Below are positions 46,091 through 59,179 of a stretch of DNA of 64,000 bases, one piece after another. The stretch is taken from the NCBI RefSeq assembly GCF_041260155.1, contig NC_091939.1, positions 41,615,870 through 41,679,869 on the forward strand, given 5' to 3'. Each line of letters begins with the position of its first letter. The first letter of the stretch is position 1. Position numbers and translations under genes: made by a program. Under the pieces are notes generated by a model, which worked only from the letters and a program-made list of their open reading frames with translations, searched no databases and was not told the origin of the DNA. The stretch is from Ptychodera flava (taxonomy: Eukaryota; Hemichordata; Enteropneusta; Ptychoderidae).

Positions 46091-46789
46091 TCTGTTAGTA
46101 TCAAGAATTATGATTGGTCAAAATAAAAGCCTGCCCGTGAAATCGGCCAATTGTGAGCGTTATTTACAAAATGCTTTTTGCTGTCGCTGCTGTCGTCCTC
46201 TTCCGGAAGAGTTGGATTATCATTATGAACTTCGTAGGAAACTAGGAAAAACACTCATGCAAGCGGGGAACGGACGGACAAATGGTTGGATACATAGCCA
46301 AATAGATTCGGTTTCCAAAATTTTTATGTGAATTTTGTGCTGGTCCGAAGGACCAGTGGTCTCCAAAAACTGCTGGTCCGTCGGGGATTCTGTTGGTCTC
46401 GGACCAGCGGACCAGCGTTAATTTCGCACGCTGCATATGACCACATTGCTGCCAGTTTTTGGTAGACAAATTTTTTTTCCTGATTTCAGTCTTGTAAACT
46501 ATGCTGTATTTTGGTTTTGCAGTGAATATGGAAAAATTGAATTGTGTTTGACTAATTTTAAACCTTGGCAAGAATAAAATCCATTTCCATAAGCTGTATA
46601 TGAGGACTAAATAAGAGACTATCAAGAACAATCTGTCTTTAGGTTGTCTTTTGGCCAACAGATGAAGCTTATGGAAAATAAATTGTAATGTTGCCATGCA
46701 AGATTAACTCGATCAAACATAATTCAGTTCTTTCATATCCACCACAATATCAAAATGCAGAATGGTTTGCAAGTTGGATCCCATCTTGA

Positions 46790-46985
46790 TCAGTTTTTGC
46801 AGCAAAATGGCAGCAATCTAGCCATGTGACATGATCATATGCAAATTTTTTCGACACCAAATTTAAGTTTTACAGAAATTTAAATCTGTACGAAGTTTGG
46901 CTTTCATGTGAGTTTTTTGTTTTTAAGTAATATGGTATTGATCAAAATAAGCCAATTTAGCTGTGTACCCATGCCTTGACCTACT
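46790..46985 (-). repeat. Inverted copy of the 170-bp unit
   Basis: Read on the minus strand it has GGCATGGGTACA, ACATGAAAGCCAAA and TTTGGTGTCGAAAAAATTTG, matching the units at 40820-41146 more loosely. With the hAT removed, the two would lie about 0.4 kb apart as an inverted pair. Confidence 0.7.
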
Positions 46986-47444
46986 TGTGTGACACTTGAT
47001 GAATATAATATCCATCATTATGGTCATTTCAGATGTTATTAGTATGAGAAATTCTTGTTCCCTTTTACCTAATATTTTTCTCATTGCTATATGTAGTTTT
47101 ACTGTGGCCTAAACCACCATAAAACAGGCTAAAAAAATCCATATCATCAAAGTAAATGACCTGAAATAAACACCTTACATATCAAGGGGTAAAGTAAAAT
47201 CATTTAATTTAGAGAAACACATTGAAAACTAGTGGAAACCAGCCAGCAAGTTAGACCATCGTAAAAATCCTATGTGGTATCAGTGACTTACGGGGCCTAT
47301 TTTTCCTTCCATAATATGTTTTCATATAATCCTCATAACTAGTATCAAAAGTAACAATACGGCTGCTGATTGCCACTAGTTTTAGATGAGGTTCTCTAGA
47401 TTTTGTAATTTTATTTTATCCCTTAATATGTAATATAGGGTTAT

Positions 47445-47562
47445 ATACAAATTACGGCCATGTATGGACGAGGGCTCCGTGCGTGACGTATTGGCGAGTC
47501 CATTACTTCCTGTAGAGAGCCCGAGTCCATACATGGCCATATTTTGTGTATAACCCTATTAT
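47445..47562. repeat. Hairpin with about 46-bp arms
   Basis: AGGGTTATATACAAATTACG plus GCCATGTATGGACGAGGGCTC is answered by GAGCCCGAGTCCATACATGG plus CCATATTTTGTGTATAACCC. The loop holds GTGCGTGACGTATTGG. Confidence 0.8.
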
Positions 47563-47840
47563 TATACACCCTTTAATTTGTGCTTGATTTTAGAGAGAAA
47601 AGAGCTGCACGCCATGAAATCAGAGTAGACGACAACCGAATAAAATTGTTGCAAAATTATGCAAATGAGCTGGCATTCAGCAAAACCAGACGCGCATCAG
47701 TCAGCTCAGTACATAGGTTTACACACACTGAAAAACGCGTCGTGCGTCTCCCGTATTGGGACTCCGCGTACTATACAAATACGGAAAGTTTAAATTGTAT
47801 AGTCAAACTCCCATAGGTTACGGCAGTAGGTGTATAATAA
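47562..47840. mobile_element. Possible MITE with TTATTATACACC ends
   Basis: TATTATTATACACC near 47562 and GGTGTATAATAA near 47828 are inverted. The interior is unlike its surroundings (GC-richer, CG-containing). It could be the body of the same element as the preceding hairpin. Confidence 0.5.
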
Positions 47841-47939
47841 GGTGTTATTATTGGCCATTTACTTGATAATATATTGGTTGTTTTAGCCTGTTTATAATGG
47901 TTTACTGGTGGTTTGGCTGGTTTAAAACATTTATCATAT

Positions 47940-48240
47940 GCTGTTTCACAGTTGAATTTGGAAAGATAAAATGTGGACATACAACTTGCACCTGATGAGT
48001 ATAATGTCAGATGTTATTAGTATTGGAAATTCTTGTTCCCTTTCAGCAAATAACTCTTCTCATTGCTATATTATGTAGTTTAGTTGAATTGAGGAAAATA
48101 AAATGTGAACATTCAACTGGCACCCGATGAATAAAATGTCTACCATTGTAGCCATTTTAGATTTTATTAGTATTGAGAATTCTGTTTCCCTGTTAGGGTT
48201 AGCAAATAACTTTCTCATTTTCACAAATGTGATTGATATA
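47940..48240 (+). repeat. About 150-bp dispersed repeat, two tandem copies
   Basis: Two head-to-tail copies carry AAAATGTGGACATACAACT / AAAATGTGAACATTCAACT, TTATTAGTATTG and GCAAATAACTTTCTCATT. They are related to 40640-40790 and 47000-47105. Confidence 0.75.
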
Positions 48241-49560
48241 CTAAAAGACATAAAATGTACACATACACAGTACATGTATATGATATCAATGTTTTGTTGT
48301 TTCTGATTTTCATGTTTCAGTGAATAAAGTTCAGAGAAAATAATACTGTGTCACCTTGTACCTTTTTTTAGTATGTCTTTCCCGCTTCTTACACAAAGGA
48401 ACATGTTCTTTCAGTGAAAGTGAAAGAAAAATGGAGAATCAGAAAAATGATTTGCACAATTTTTAAGTTATTTCTCACTTTTTACCATAGTAGTACACAA
48501 CCCATGACCATACACCCTTAATTCACCAGTTTTTAATGAGAGCCTGTCTCGTGCAGAGCAACTGCAATGAAAACTGTTAAGAAGCACAATAAAACTGCTA
48601 CTTTAGAATATTGAGGGGTTTTTTAGAAGGTGTTTAGTGTACAAAACATAATCAGGTATTGCATTATGTGCTTTTTTAAAAATTGATTTTTATTGTGAGC
48701 TTTTACTGTTGACAGACTGACTAACAAACATAAATCTAGCCTGTTAAACATAACAATACAAATATAATCCCTGCCATATTACATATGGCATGGCAGCATA
48801 AAAATTAGCATTCAGTGGTTTGCACTCTTATAGGTTCAAAAGTATGAGTACATTGAAGTGAACATCAAGCTTTTGTGTTCAGCTATACAGGGTTTCTTTA
48901 GTGCTGCCACTGCTAACAATGCTGCTACACCTACATGACAATGGTATGTGCCAAACTGCCATCTACTTAGACAAGCTTGGCATAGGGGTGTACCATTTGA
49001 TTTCGGGTGGGGGGCTGGAGGAAATGAGTATAGCAAAAACTTGTTGTTCACTCATCCTTACAGCAAATTTTTTTTCCAAAGATTACCTTGAAGTGATTAT
49101 TTTTTATCTTGTAGCTACAGTAGATTAAAAGCAATTTTTTTATCAACAAAACAAAACATTCAATCACAGTCTTTGTACAGTGACAGTAGTTGTAACCATA
49201 GTTTTTTTCAGAATTGAAATGTTCAGTTTATCAATTACTATTTCTTGTTCAACTCTTGAGAGTTTATTGAAAAGCAGTCCTGATCAGGACCTCTAAAACA
49301 TCAGGGACATAAACATCACCAAGGATTTGTTAAAGACAAGTTCATTATTATGGCAGAAACCATGATTAAAACGTCTGTCACAATACAATACAAATCTGAA
49401 TGACAGCCAAGCCTTACTCCTGTTACCTGATATACAAATCAAATTTTTTAGAATCAAATAAAATTCAATAGGCCATGCGTAAAAAGTGCTACATGTCATT
49501 GTATCACACAGTAGAAAATCTAAATAAAAAAAAAATTACTCAAGTGACTCAGATTTATCA
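48241..49560. other. No gene recognised
   Basis: AT-rich, with short ORFs of no known family. Confidence 0.45.
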
Positions 49561-52500
49561 AACATAATACTGGTATATAGTCTCCAAGAAAAACTTGATC
49601 ACTTTGATTCAGACACTGAGCTGGATGAAATAATTTTCGTCAACACAGCAATGCATGTTGGGGACAAACTGGTGTTTGGAGAACCCATTTCATTGCATGA
49701 AGCCAAAAATTACTATAGTGATGTTGTTACTTCTCTCTATAGCTCAAAAGAGAGAGCTTTGAACGACACACACTCCTGTCCAACTACACCTCCAAAACAA
49801 ATACATTTATCAAAGTGGAGCTTACCCTAGTATTCAGCTGTCATAGAGAATGTCATGATAAAATCTGTCAACTTTAACAAAATCTTGTGTCTCGAATCAG
49901 AAATGATTCCCTCTTTATTCTGAAATTTCAGAATTTTATAGGTAAACAGCTGTTAACTGATGAAATGTATAATTACTTGGAAGATACTATATACCTGAAC
50001 ACGACCAACTTTTGTTGTTAACACAGCAGCATTTTGATTTTCTTGCAAGATCAGAAGGAATAGTCGTTGCACTTCATCTGGGGATAATGCAGAATTGGCT
50101 TGCCTAGCCTTCAAACTGAAATGCCCAGTACAGGTGTTTTCCTTGGATGGTGAAATGCCATGTAATTTGGGTCCCTAATTTAATTCTGTTGAACCATTCT
50201 TTGTAAAAAGATTGCAATATGGAATGTTTCAAATTCTTATCTCAAAAGACAGATATGAAGATGATTTGATTGATGCTAGCACTGACAATTGTTTGCATAC
50301 CATGGTTTGTGGTAAATGCACAAATGCTTGGTCCCAAACCTCTTAAAATGACAGTGAAGGAGGTTTTTGGTGAAAGTTTGTCACTGTCTGCAGATAATGA
50401 AAAATCTGTAGATACTGAGCCATCAAAGCCAAAACGGACAAAAAATAACAAGTAGCATGGTGAAATCTGCTAGCGTCACAGTGACAGAAAATTCATATTT
50501 GTTGCCAGAAATTTCAGAATCAAGAGGGAATCAAGATAATGTTGGTCTTACACTTGAAAAATGTGTGTAGAGGAAGCAAATTTAGAGAAAGTACAGAAGG
50601 ATGTTTTCTGGCATTGTCTCCAGAAGCATACCTTGCAGAAGTTAGACAGTCAAATTGTTTTAACAAATCTCAGAAATTAACAGAGCAGTCCTGAGTTGTT
50701 TACCTTGGTGTTCTCAATGAACCATGTGACAACCTGGACACTGTTAAACATGTAGTTGAAAAACTTCATGACATTTTCAATATTGGAAAGAGATTACAAT
50801 AATATGTGATAGTTGTTGGGGATGGCAAAACGTTTTACTACCTAAAAAAAGTGAAATATGAATATAAAGATGAACTCCAATGGCTTTTGCCATTTCCAGG
50901 GGATTGGCATATCCTCAAAAATACACAGCCCATTATATTTAAGATCTATTTGGAAACTGGCCTAAAGGAAATAGCAACATTGACACATAAAGAAGAGGGT
51001 TTGCTTCAAGTGCTCATCCAGCGTAAAAAGATTTAAAAGTTGCCATAGCTTTATCCTGCAAGTGTTGGAGGTCTTTTATCAATATCATATTAAAGAGTAC
51101 CTCCAGTCAATAGAGAATAGTGAAAATCCTCTCTTTGATATGACAAGCACTTTACAAGAAACATTGGCAAGAACAGAAAAAAAAGAAAAATTAGACAACA
51201 AAAATGAAAGTGAAATGCAAAAGATACTTGAAACAATTGACCAAATGGAAAATCTTGTATCTGGTCTCCTTGGAGATTTCAACTTGTACGTTCGTCGTAG
51301 GTGTCAAAGTGATGACACATACAGATTTTGGTCAAATTTTTCCAAAGAGATGCCCTCTATATTGCTTTTTGCCGTTCAAATTGGAACTTAAGAGTGGCAG
51401 AATTGAAAATGTTGGCTCAATCCACTTGACCATGCTTTTGACCGACACACATACTTATAATTAATACCAAGGCCTTTATATGATTTACTGGTAATGCCTA
51501 GCAATATTTTATCTCATCTAAAGGCTGGTGGTTTCACTGCAAGTTTAACCAATTTTACATGGAGAGAGTTTGCACTGGATGAAGCACATGAACAATACAT
51601 CAATTTGAGTGTCAATTCCAGTGTACGCATGTACAAGCTTTCCCCTGAACATTTGGATACTAAGGCAGTGTACCTGCCTTACAGGGAGGGCTTCATGTAT
51701 GAAAAATCTAAATAAAGAAGTTTGCCTTTAGGTACCAATCAAATGTCCAAATTTACAAAAATTTTCAAAACAGTGTGAAAGGCAAATGAAGAGCGACTGC
51801 ACCAAAAATATATTGAGAAAATTACTCAAGGGAGTTCATTTGATGGAAGGGAGTTCATTTGATGAATCTGAAAGAAACAAGGGGGTTTTTAAACTGTTCA
51901 CTTCAGAACAAGCAACAGCAGGTGCTTCACATGAAGATCTCTTAATGGTGCAGTCACTGATAATAATGACTACCCAAAGCACCAGATTTTTAAATGAGCC
52001 TAGCACAAATGCTCCTGATGCTGACAAAAGTTGTTAAATGCATGTCTGAGGAGACAGATGGCAAATTCAATCAAGAACGGAAATCCAATCAATGAATTTT
52101 TCCAGTTCATTTCACTTCAATGGGCAATATGTGATGCTGACGGTTCAATGCATCATCAAGGAACCAAATCAAATGCAACAAAATTCTATGACAAAAGATA
52201 TGAAAACAATACCATCATCACCAGTTCTTTACCACATAATTGGACTGCTGAGTTAGTTTTATTAGAGGGAATATTCTCAATTCAGTCAGCATCTGTAAGA
52301 AGTCATCATTTCAAAATGTAAGATTATTTCTTATATCTTATTAGGTGTTGGATCATACCACATTTGTAGAGGCAGCAATTCTGTGCATCTTTTATCTGAT
52401 GATCCCCATTCACTAAGTATGGATTTGCCTAGCCCAAAGGATCTTGAACATTGTCAAAGAGACACTTCAAAAAGACAGTCTGAGTGTAAAATCTATGATA

Positions 52501-53055
52501 ATCTAAGTCTTGATTCGGCAATTCCAAAAGAAAAGTGGATGCCATTTTGGCGAACGTACAAACAAACGATATCTGGTAACCTTCTCTGTATGGAGTTGCC
52601 GTATTTAATGCAACCATTTCTTGGTCAGGCACAGCATTTGTGACTATACCGGTAGGTCGGCTTGATGGCAGTATGAAAGAAAGAGGCAATTTGTGTGAAA
52701 TCTGATGTATGTACAGCCATGTGAAATCACGTTCTATAATGGTAACAATGAGGAAACAGATACAATGATTTAATTGGCAGCATGTAATAGTATGGAAAAA
52801 GCAAATTTGAATTTATTCACCAGATACAGACATATACCATATTGGATTGCAATATGTATCTGATGTTGGACAAACACAGATCTTTGTTCAACTGCAGTGC
52901 AGGACCAGGTGACCATTCATTCCTAAGTATCAATAAACTTAATGAATCACTCCTTAATGATCCTAATTTGGCACAAGCTGACAAAGAAATCAGTGCTAAA
53001 GTAATGCAAACATTATACACCACAAGTGGATGTGATTTCAATTATTTCTTTGTTG
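49560..53055 (+). pseudogene. Decayed large gene with GDGKT, DEAHE and GCDF motifs
   Basis: Plus-strand pieces in changing frames follow one another: LNEPCDNLDTVKHVVEKLHD, VIVVGDGKTFYYLKKVKYEY, WLLPFPGDWHILKNTQPIIF (about 50700-51030), ENLVSGLLGDFNLYVRRRCQ, FALDEAHEQYINLSVNSSVR (51560), ICDADGSMHHQGTKSNATKF (52130), and YSPDTDIYHIGLQYVSDVGQ then NESLLNDPNLAQADKEISAK with TSGCDFNYFFVGCG (52810-53055). The last segment, SPDTD followed by GCD, resembles a FEN1/XPG-like PIN nuclease end. These pieces resemble an expanded invertebrate family of transposon-like genes I cannot name. Many frame breaks make it clearly dead; the start is not located. Confidence 0.5.
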
Positions 53056-53152
53056 GCTGTGGTACAGACGGACAGACGCACACACACACAGACGCACGCA
53101 CGGACATGACCAAACCTATAAGTCCACCCGGACTGTGTCCGTGGGGACTAAC
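53055..53152 (+). repeat. GTGGGGACTA repeat family module
   Basis: The GACGGACAGACGCACAC run, ACATGACCAAACCTATAAGT and GTGTCCGTGGGGACTA match 35640-35742. It truncates the decayed gene just after its GCDF motif. Confidence 0.8.
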
Positions 53153-53189
53153 AAGCGAGGTCAGTAAAGATTATCATACAATATTAGAA

Positions 53190-55060
53190 AAAAAAGACTA
53201 ATTACAACTCACAATGCAAAAGTACAGCCCATTTTGTTTCATAATGATTTACAGTTTTTCTATATTTTGCAAGTTTACATTCAACAGAGCCGACTTCTCC
53301 AATCTTATCCATGAATAAAAGAAAATTCAGAGGATGAGAATTAAATCTAGCTGTATAAATGAAGTATTTTCCCAATAATAGTAAATGATTCAAAAGAAAA
53401 GAATCTTTTGAATTGTCAAAATCTGCGCCAAGAACTACTGTTTGGCAATCCAAATGCAGAGTTTGCTTTGATTTGTTTGACCAGAATATCTCAAATTCCT
53501 TCCAAAATTTATTAGCTTTTGTACACTCCCCAGAGTAAGTGCTCCAATGTTTCGGTATTCTTGCAATGATCGCATAGGATCATTAGAGCGTAATTTTCTA
53601 GTATGAGGAATTTATTAGTCGAAATTATTCTATGCAAAATTTTGTACTGAAAATTACGCATTTTCTCTTCTATTGTTGTAGCTTTAATCCTGCTCCAGAT
53701 TACTTTCCAATTAGGAGAAATTTTATATAATCTTTCATTGTAGGCTTGACTTCCCGGAGGCACAAATCTGCTTCTAACCAATTTTCATAAATCTTTTTAA
53801 CAGACCCATCGCCCAGCGGACAAACTTGGTCATTCGCAGGTATACGTCTGGTTCTATAGTAATTTTTTAATGTTTCTGGTATAGAACGGATGAGGCTATG
53901 GTATTTAAGAAACTTACTCTTGACAATGTCATATTTTGTTGAAAAATTGTCCAAGGTGAGATATTTTCCATTCTTGGAGAGGTCTGAAATGTACATAACA
54001 CCCTTGCATACCAATCTTTAAAAAATACAGAATAATAATTCTATCAATTAAAATGTTCTTATTATTCCAGATAATTTCATTTCCATCATAGGTAATATCA
54101 TCTGTTATAGTTCTCAAATCTTGATAATATTTCAACATGTCCCTGTATATAGTATTTAGGCATAGTAACAGGGAAAAAAAGTAATGTCATAATTACACTG
54201 TAATGATAAATCTAAACCTCCGATTTTCCCAAAGTAATATTTTGGGATCTTCGTCCAATGATAATTACAACTTTTCAAACATGCAAGCAGAGACAGTTTA
54301 AAAGCTTTATCAAGTTAGTAGTTCACAATCAACCATTCCCAAGCCACCCTCATCAGGATTTCCAATCAAAGTATTGCGTTTTATTTTATGGGGCTTTCTG
54401 TTCCAAATAAACTCAAACAAATATTTATTGGCTTGTGTTAACACAGTCCTTGGGACGGAAACTGCACTCATTATATAAGTAAACTTTGAGGCTCCATGAT
54501 ATCTTGCCAACAGTGTTTTTCCTCTCAGAGTGAGGTAACAAGAATTCCATACATTCAAATTGCTCTTCATTTACGAAGTTTTTGATTGAAGTTAAATTCA
54601 TCCATTTCATTATTATTGTAGCCTAAATAGATCCCTAGGAGTCTGATGGGAAAGTTTGTTGGCTTGATACCACAGTCCTCAAAAGATTCTGACCTGTATT
54701 TTCCAAGAAGCATCATTTCTGTCGTATCACAATTCATACTCAAACCTGAACAACGTTTAAATTTTTCTACCAAATGAATGGCATTATCAAGCGAGTTTCT
54801 GTTATCTAATAAAAATGTAGTGTCATCAGCAAACTGTGAGATATGTTCTTCACTCCCGTCAGGGAGAAGTAAACCAGAAATGTTTTTATCATTACGTACT
54901 GCAGTAGCTAACAGCTCAATAGCGATTACAAATAGAGCAGTTGACAAAGGGGCATCCCTGTGTTACTCCCCGTGTAACGTTAAACCAGCCTGTAGAATAA
55001 CCATTGTTTAATCAGATTGACTTTGAACTGGACTCAAGCGTATTACGTAACGTGCCATGC
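53190..55060 (-). mobile_element. 5'-truncated L1-Tx1-like LINE
   Basis: On the minus strand, the second half of an L1/Tx1-type ORF2 enters near 55050 at NVTRGVTQGCP. It continues with STALFVIAIELLATAVRN, the catalytic SQFADDTTFLLDN, MNCDTTEMMLLGKY, LRGKTLLARYHGASKFTYIM, YLFEFIWNRKPHKIKRNTLI and GGLGMVD. C-terminal YKILHRIISTNKFL and CDHCKNTETLEHLLWG (C-x2-C knuckle) follow, ending at a stop at 53202. It is split over several frames, so it is dead. Confidence 0.88.
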
Positions 55061-56269
55061 CCGATGCTTTCTTACCACTCCTGCCTTTGCTAGTTGTCGA
55101 TTTTTTTGATGGTGTTTCTGACCATTTCGGCATTGGGAATGTAAATGAAAGTTCCACAGTGGTTAGAATATAACTTATCTGTTAAATATTAAAATAGCTG
55201 CAGTTTCTGACCGTGTTGGAGGTTTCCTTTGCGACAAATTTCTTGAGATTTTGGAGACCAAGTGAACAGCACTACAAAAAACCATGAAACCATGTGACTC
55301 CGACAATAAGAATTAATAACAATCAGATAGTCCACTTGAATTTCATCAAAAATGGTTGCAAAAATTATTAGACAAAATACAAGTACGAACACAGACAGGG
55401 GAAGAGATAAAACTGCATTAAAACACTGATACAGTGATACATTTAATGACCAGATGCTCTCAGGGAATGTTGTGAGTTTCACAAGTGCTAGAAAAGGTCT
55501 GCTTCAGAAGAAAGATTCTCTGATTGTTTTGAGGTAGATGAGGAAATCTTAAATGCAACATGCCATTGCTGATTGGCATGTATGGCCTCCTTCCCACCAA
55601 AATGAACCAGATAAAATTTGTCAATGCATTATTACTGTTGTAATTTTGCATGGCATGGCTTACATGAAGTGATCTAACTCCTGGTATCAGCATGGTTTCC
55701 CAATACTCTACTGACAAGGTGAATTGAATTCATTTCCTAGTAAGTAAACAAATAATAACACATGGACAGTTTTCTTGTCAATGGCAGTTCAATTAAGTGT
55801 GGTTTAAATTCATTTTTGCACCCTATCAACACTTGCTTGTACGGTACTGTGAACACTTGGGAAACTGAAAACTTAATTTCCAAAAATTATGTAACAGATA
55901 CATGTATATTATCATTTGACAGTGTGATGAGATATTAAGTATGCTTTTCAGTGACCATCTTTTATATTAAATGTAGGCATAAGTCTACAAATCTACAAAT
56001 CCTGTCAGTAGTTTCAGAGCTATCATGTTTAATGCTTACTTTGTAGACTTTGGTAATCACTCATTGATGCTACTGACTGAACAATTTGGGCCTGCATTGC
56101 CACAGGAGGGTGGAGATAGTTTGCTTCCTGAGTGGATAAGCTAGGTATGTGCTAGGTATGTGCTAATCTTGTCAAATCATTCCACAATGCGGCCAAACAA
56201 ATTTAACTTTATGTGCAAACTCTGCATGAAATTGTTTCTTACATCTGCAGCTTATTTGTTTGTTTTATT
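55061..56269. other. No gene recognised
   Basis: No recognisable protein, RNA or repeat was seen. Confidence 0.45.
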
Positions 56270-56560
56270 TTGAATAGATTCAACAATGTCTCTGTAGTTG
56301 ACTTGGCAACAGATCAACTGCCCTTTGGCTGAGAAGTGTCCTAATATTCTGTCATTGATTGATCTGGTTTTATCCATTCCTGCAAGTTCAGCAGAAGCTG
56401 AAAGAGATTTTCCCCTTATGAAGATTGTCAAAACAGACTGGAGAAGTTGATTGACAGACACCATCGTATCCTGTCGGATCTCATGATGGTGCAGCTTGAG
56501 AGTGAGAGTATTCAAATGTTTTGATCCAGTAGAGCAGCACTACTACACTGTCAGAAAGGA
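56270..56560 (+). pseudogene. hAT dimerisation-domain fragment
   Basis: The plus-strand reading ILSLIDLVLSIPASSAEAER and DFPLMKIVKTDWRS parallels LIDLVLSLPAGSAECERGFS in the 41147-46433 hAT, with a stop after WRS and a frame change before LSDLMMVQLESESIQMF. It is an isolated scrap of a related element. Confidence 0.75.
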
Positions 56561-59106
56561 CCACCAAATTTCTGCCAGGACAACTACATCAAATTTTTTA
56601 CTGTTCTTGTGGGATAGTGTGTTTTTTACGCGAGTGTTAAACCCTGCTATGTCTTGACCCTAACTTGGCATCTTCAACTGAAATGCATTGCTAATTGTAC
56701 GAACAAAGACAATGGTATTGGTCAGGTTTATTTAACTCTTCGAGTGTGTAATTTTTCCCAACAAAATTTTAGTGCAACATTTTACCAATTTTTATGAATT
56801 CTTCTGTAATTTTTTATTATTATTTTAGACCAAATGGACAGCATATTTCACTAGCTACAGTTATTCATCAAAATTTTGGCAAAAATCTGTAAAACATTGA
56901 CTGGGGTACATTTTGTAAAGGCAACAAAAATTTACTTTGGCACTAAAAAGTTAAACAGATGCACAGGCTGGATGGCGGGAAATACCTAACATATAAGTTA
57001 ACAAGAAGGTTGGTCCGGGAGGCTATACTCCTCAACCTGATTTTCTAATAAAACCTATGTTTTTCATTGATTTCATAGCTGTTAGGAAGATTTGAACATT
57101 CATTTTGACAACCCCACATCTTCAGTTACAATCACATCTCTCTACAAAGTATCGCTGTGGTGCATGCTACTGTTTTCAAGCCTCTACTGTTGAAAGACAC
57201 GAAACAAACACAAAGTCTGACAACTCTGTCAACTATCTATTGTACGATTATAATTACTTCCTGGCAATATTATACATGTGGCATGGGAACATAAAAATAA
57301 GATACAGGCCATAGATTTTTTCAAGGTAAAACATAAGAACTATTCAAACACTAAAAAAAAGAGAAATAAGGGGACTGGTTATACCATGGTTATACACAGT
57401 TTTCAAGGAGTCTAGAAAATATATATTAGAGAGACAATCATTTCCCTTATTACTATGTCAACAGAGACAAGTAAATATCTCAACTGGAAAATTTCTATTA
57501 GACGCCATAGCTTAAATTAGTAAATTCCTCCTTTTGTTAATTTCCAGAAATACTTGAAATTCAGTTTCTGTATACTCTATGTAGAAGCGCATGGAATGTA
57601 CCGTGTAAACGATTTCCGGATGGGGAAAATACTGGTTCTATATCCTTACTAAATGTAAATGATTTCCACGGCCTTTTTCAACAATTGATGAGAGTACTTT
57701 GGATGAAAGACACCATTTTCCGAGACACTTATGTTGCAAGCATCTTGAAATCTTCAGATGCAAAGTATACTCCATCTGAACAGTGCTCAGCAGTACCCAA
57801 CAGTTTTGACACCCAAAAAAAATCAATTTTCGAGGACTTTCTCGGAACACTTTGAAATTCTAGGACTAATTCTCTCAACATTTATGGCAAAGACAGAAAA
57901 GGAAATGTGTTCCACTTACATGTCTCAAACTTACGTCTCCAACCCAACAACAACATGTGAGCATTCAAAGGTGGTTGAATAGCGGGATGGTACAGTGTAC
58001 ATCATGATTCTGACATGTATTGGTGTCACTGGGATCTCATCCTGCAAGAAGTAAATAATTGCAATTAGCAATTGGCAGGCTACGTATGACACAGTTGATA
58101 AACACAAATGTCACATTAGTTTCAAATGACAGTACGAGAAAGTTCACAAATCTTCAGGCAAAATGGAAGTGCCAATATTGACACGTAAATAGACTAATGT
58201 TGTCACAGTTCATTCCATAGTATTATTATTGACAGAAACAGATAAAAGCTGCATGTATATGCTCTTCTTGAACTGTTTGCCATTTTGACTTTGATTTTCT
58301 GTCACCAATCCATAACCAGCATGAAACATGTAAAAATATCAGAATTCCGGGCCAATCAAAAAAAACTTACAATGAAATAAAAGATTAAAATTTGAACTCT
58401 AAAACAAAAGAAAAACAAAAGTGAGTAACACACAAACTATTCCCCTCCAAGTCTCTTTTATTCATTACACTTTTGGATATATAATAATGCTGATGAATAA
58501 GTTTAATCACGGTTATAGAAGGGCCATGGTTTAATTTTTCATTGGCAAATGTCACATCTTGGTCAAACTTTACAAGCATTCTAAATGGTGGCCCTGACCG
58601 GTTGTCCATGATTTTTTTATCCTACAAGTTCACAAATACATTTTCATTACTACACCAGAAATTGCATAAAGAAAAACGACAAGATAGCTTCTCTTTAAAA
58701 GACCAACATGATCAAAAACATGTCATTGCAGCAAAGAATTCTTCAAGTTTCAAAGAGAAAAATGTCAACAGCAAAACAGATTCCAAAAAAAGATACTTTT
58801 GTCACTTTTACTTCGCCTGACTGACGTAAGTTAATGTTCAGGCAGCAGAACATCATTCTATTCTGCAAAGGCCATTGAAATAAACAACAGGAATATTGAT
58901 TGAAACAATCCTTTAATTCCCAAGGATTTATGGGTAAACATTGATATACATTATGTAACTGATTTGTAGGCTTAGATTGGTATGTAACGTCATGTCAAAC
59001 CAGACCAGGAAATGTTAGAAGTTACAAAAAGGCAGTTATAGACACAGGGGTAGACACAGTCTGTATGAGAGTAAACTTCCGTTTATTGTATTTTTTTATG
59101 TGTGGT
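56561..59106. other. No gene recognised
   Basis: Short ORFs only. An acidic GGTCCGGGAGG-type tract near 57010 and AT-rich sequence elsewhere; no repeat family identified. Confidence 0.4.

Positions 59107-59139
<33 letters not shown>
59107..59139 (+). repeat. (CA)n microsatellite
   Basis: About 16 uninterrupted CA units. Confidence 0.95.
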
Positions 59140-59141
<2 letters not shown>

Positions 59142-59179
59142 GAATGAATAGTTGTCTCCATCTAAGAGACAGGACAGCA

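Larger units (their letters stand above)
41147..46433 (-). mobile_element. Nearly whole hAT transposon, 5.29 kb
   Basis: The ends CAGTGTGTGAAATTAAC (left) and, reverse-complemented, CAGCGTGCGAAATTAAC (right) are flanked by perfect CATATGAC at 41139-41146 and 46434-46441. This is the 8-bp target duplication typical of hAT. Subterminal regions carry repeated GGACCAGC/GCTGGTCC motifs. It encodes a spliced minus-strand transposase at 45216-41721 and has a Penelope-like fragment between the transposase start and its right end. Confidence 0.92.
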
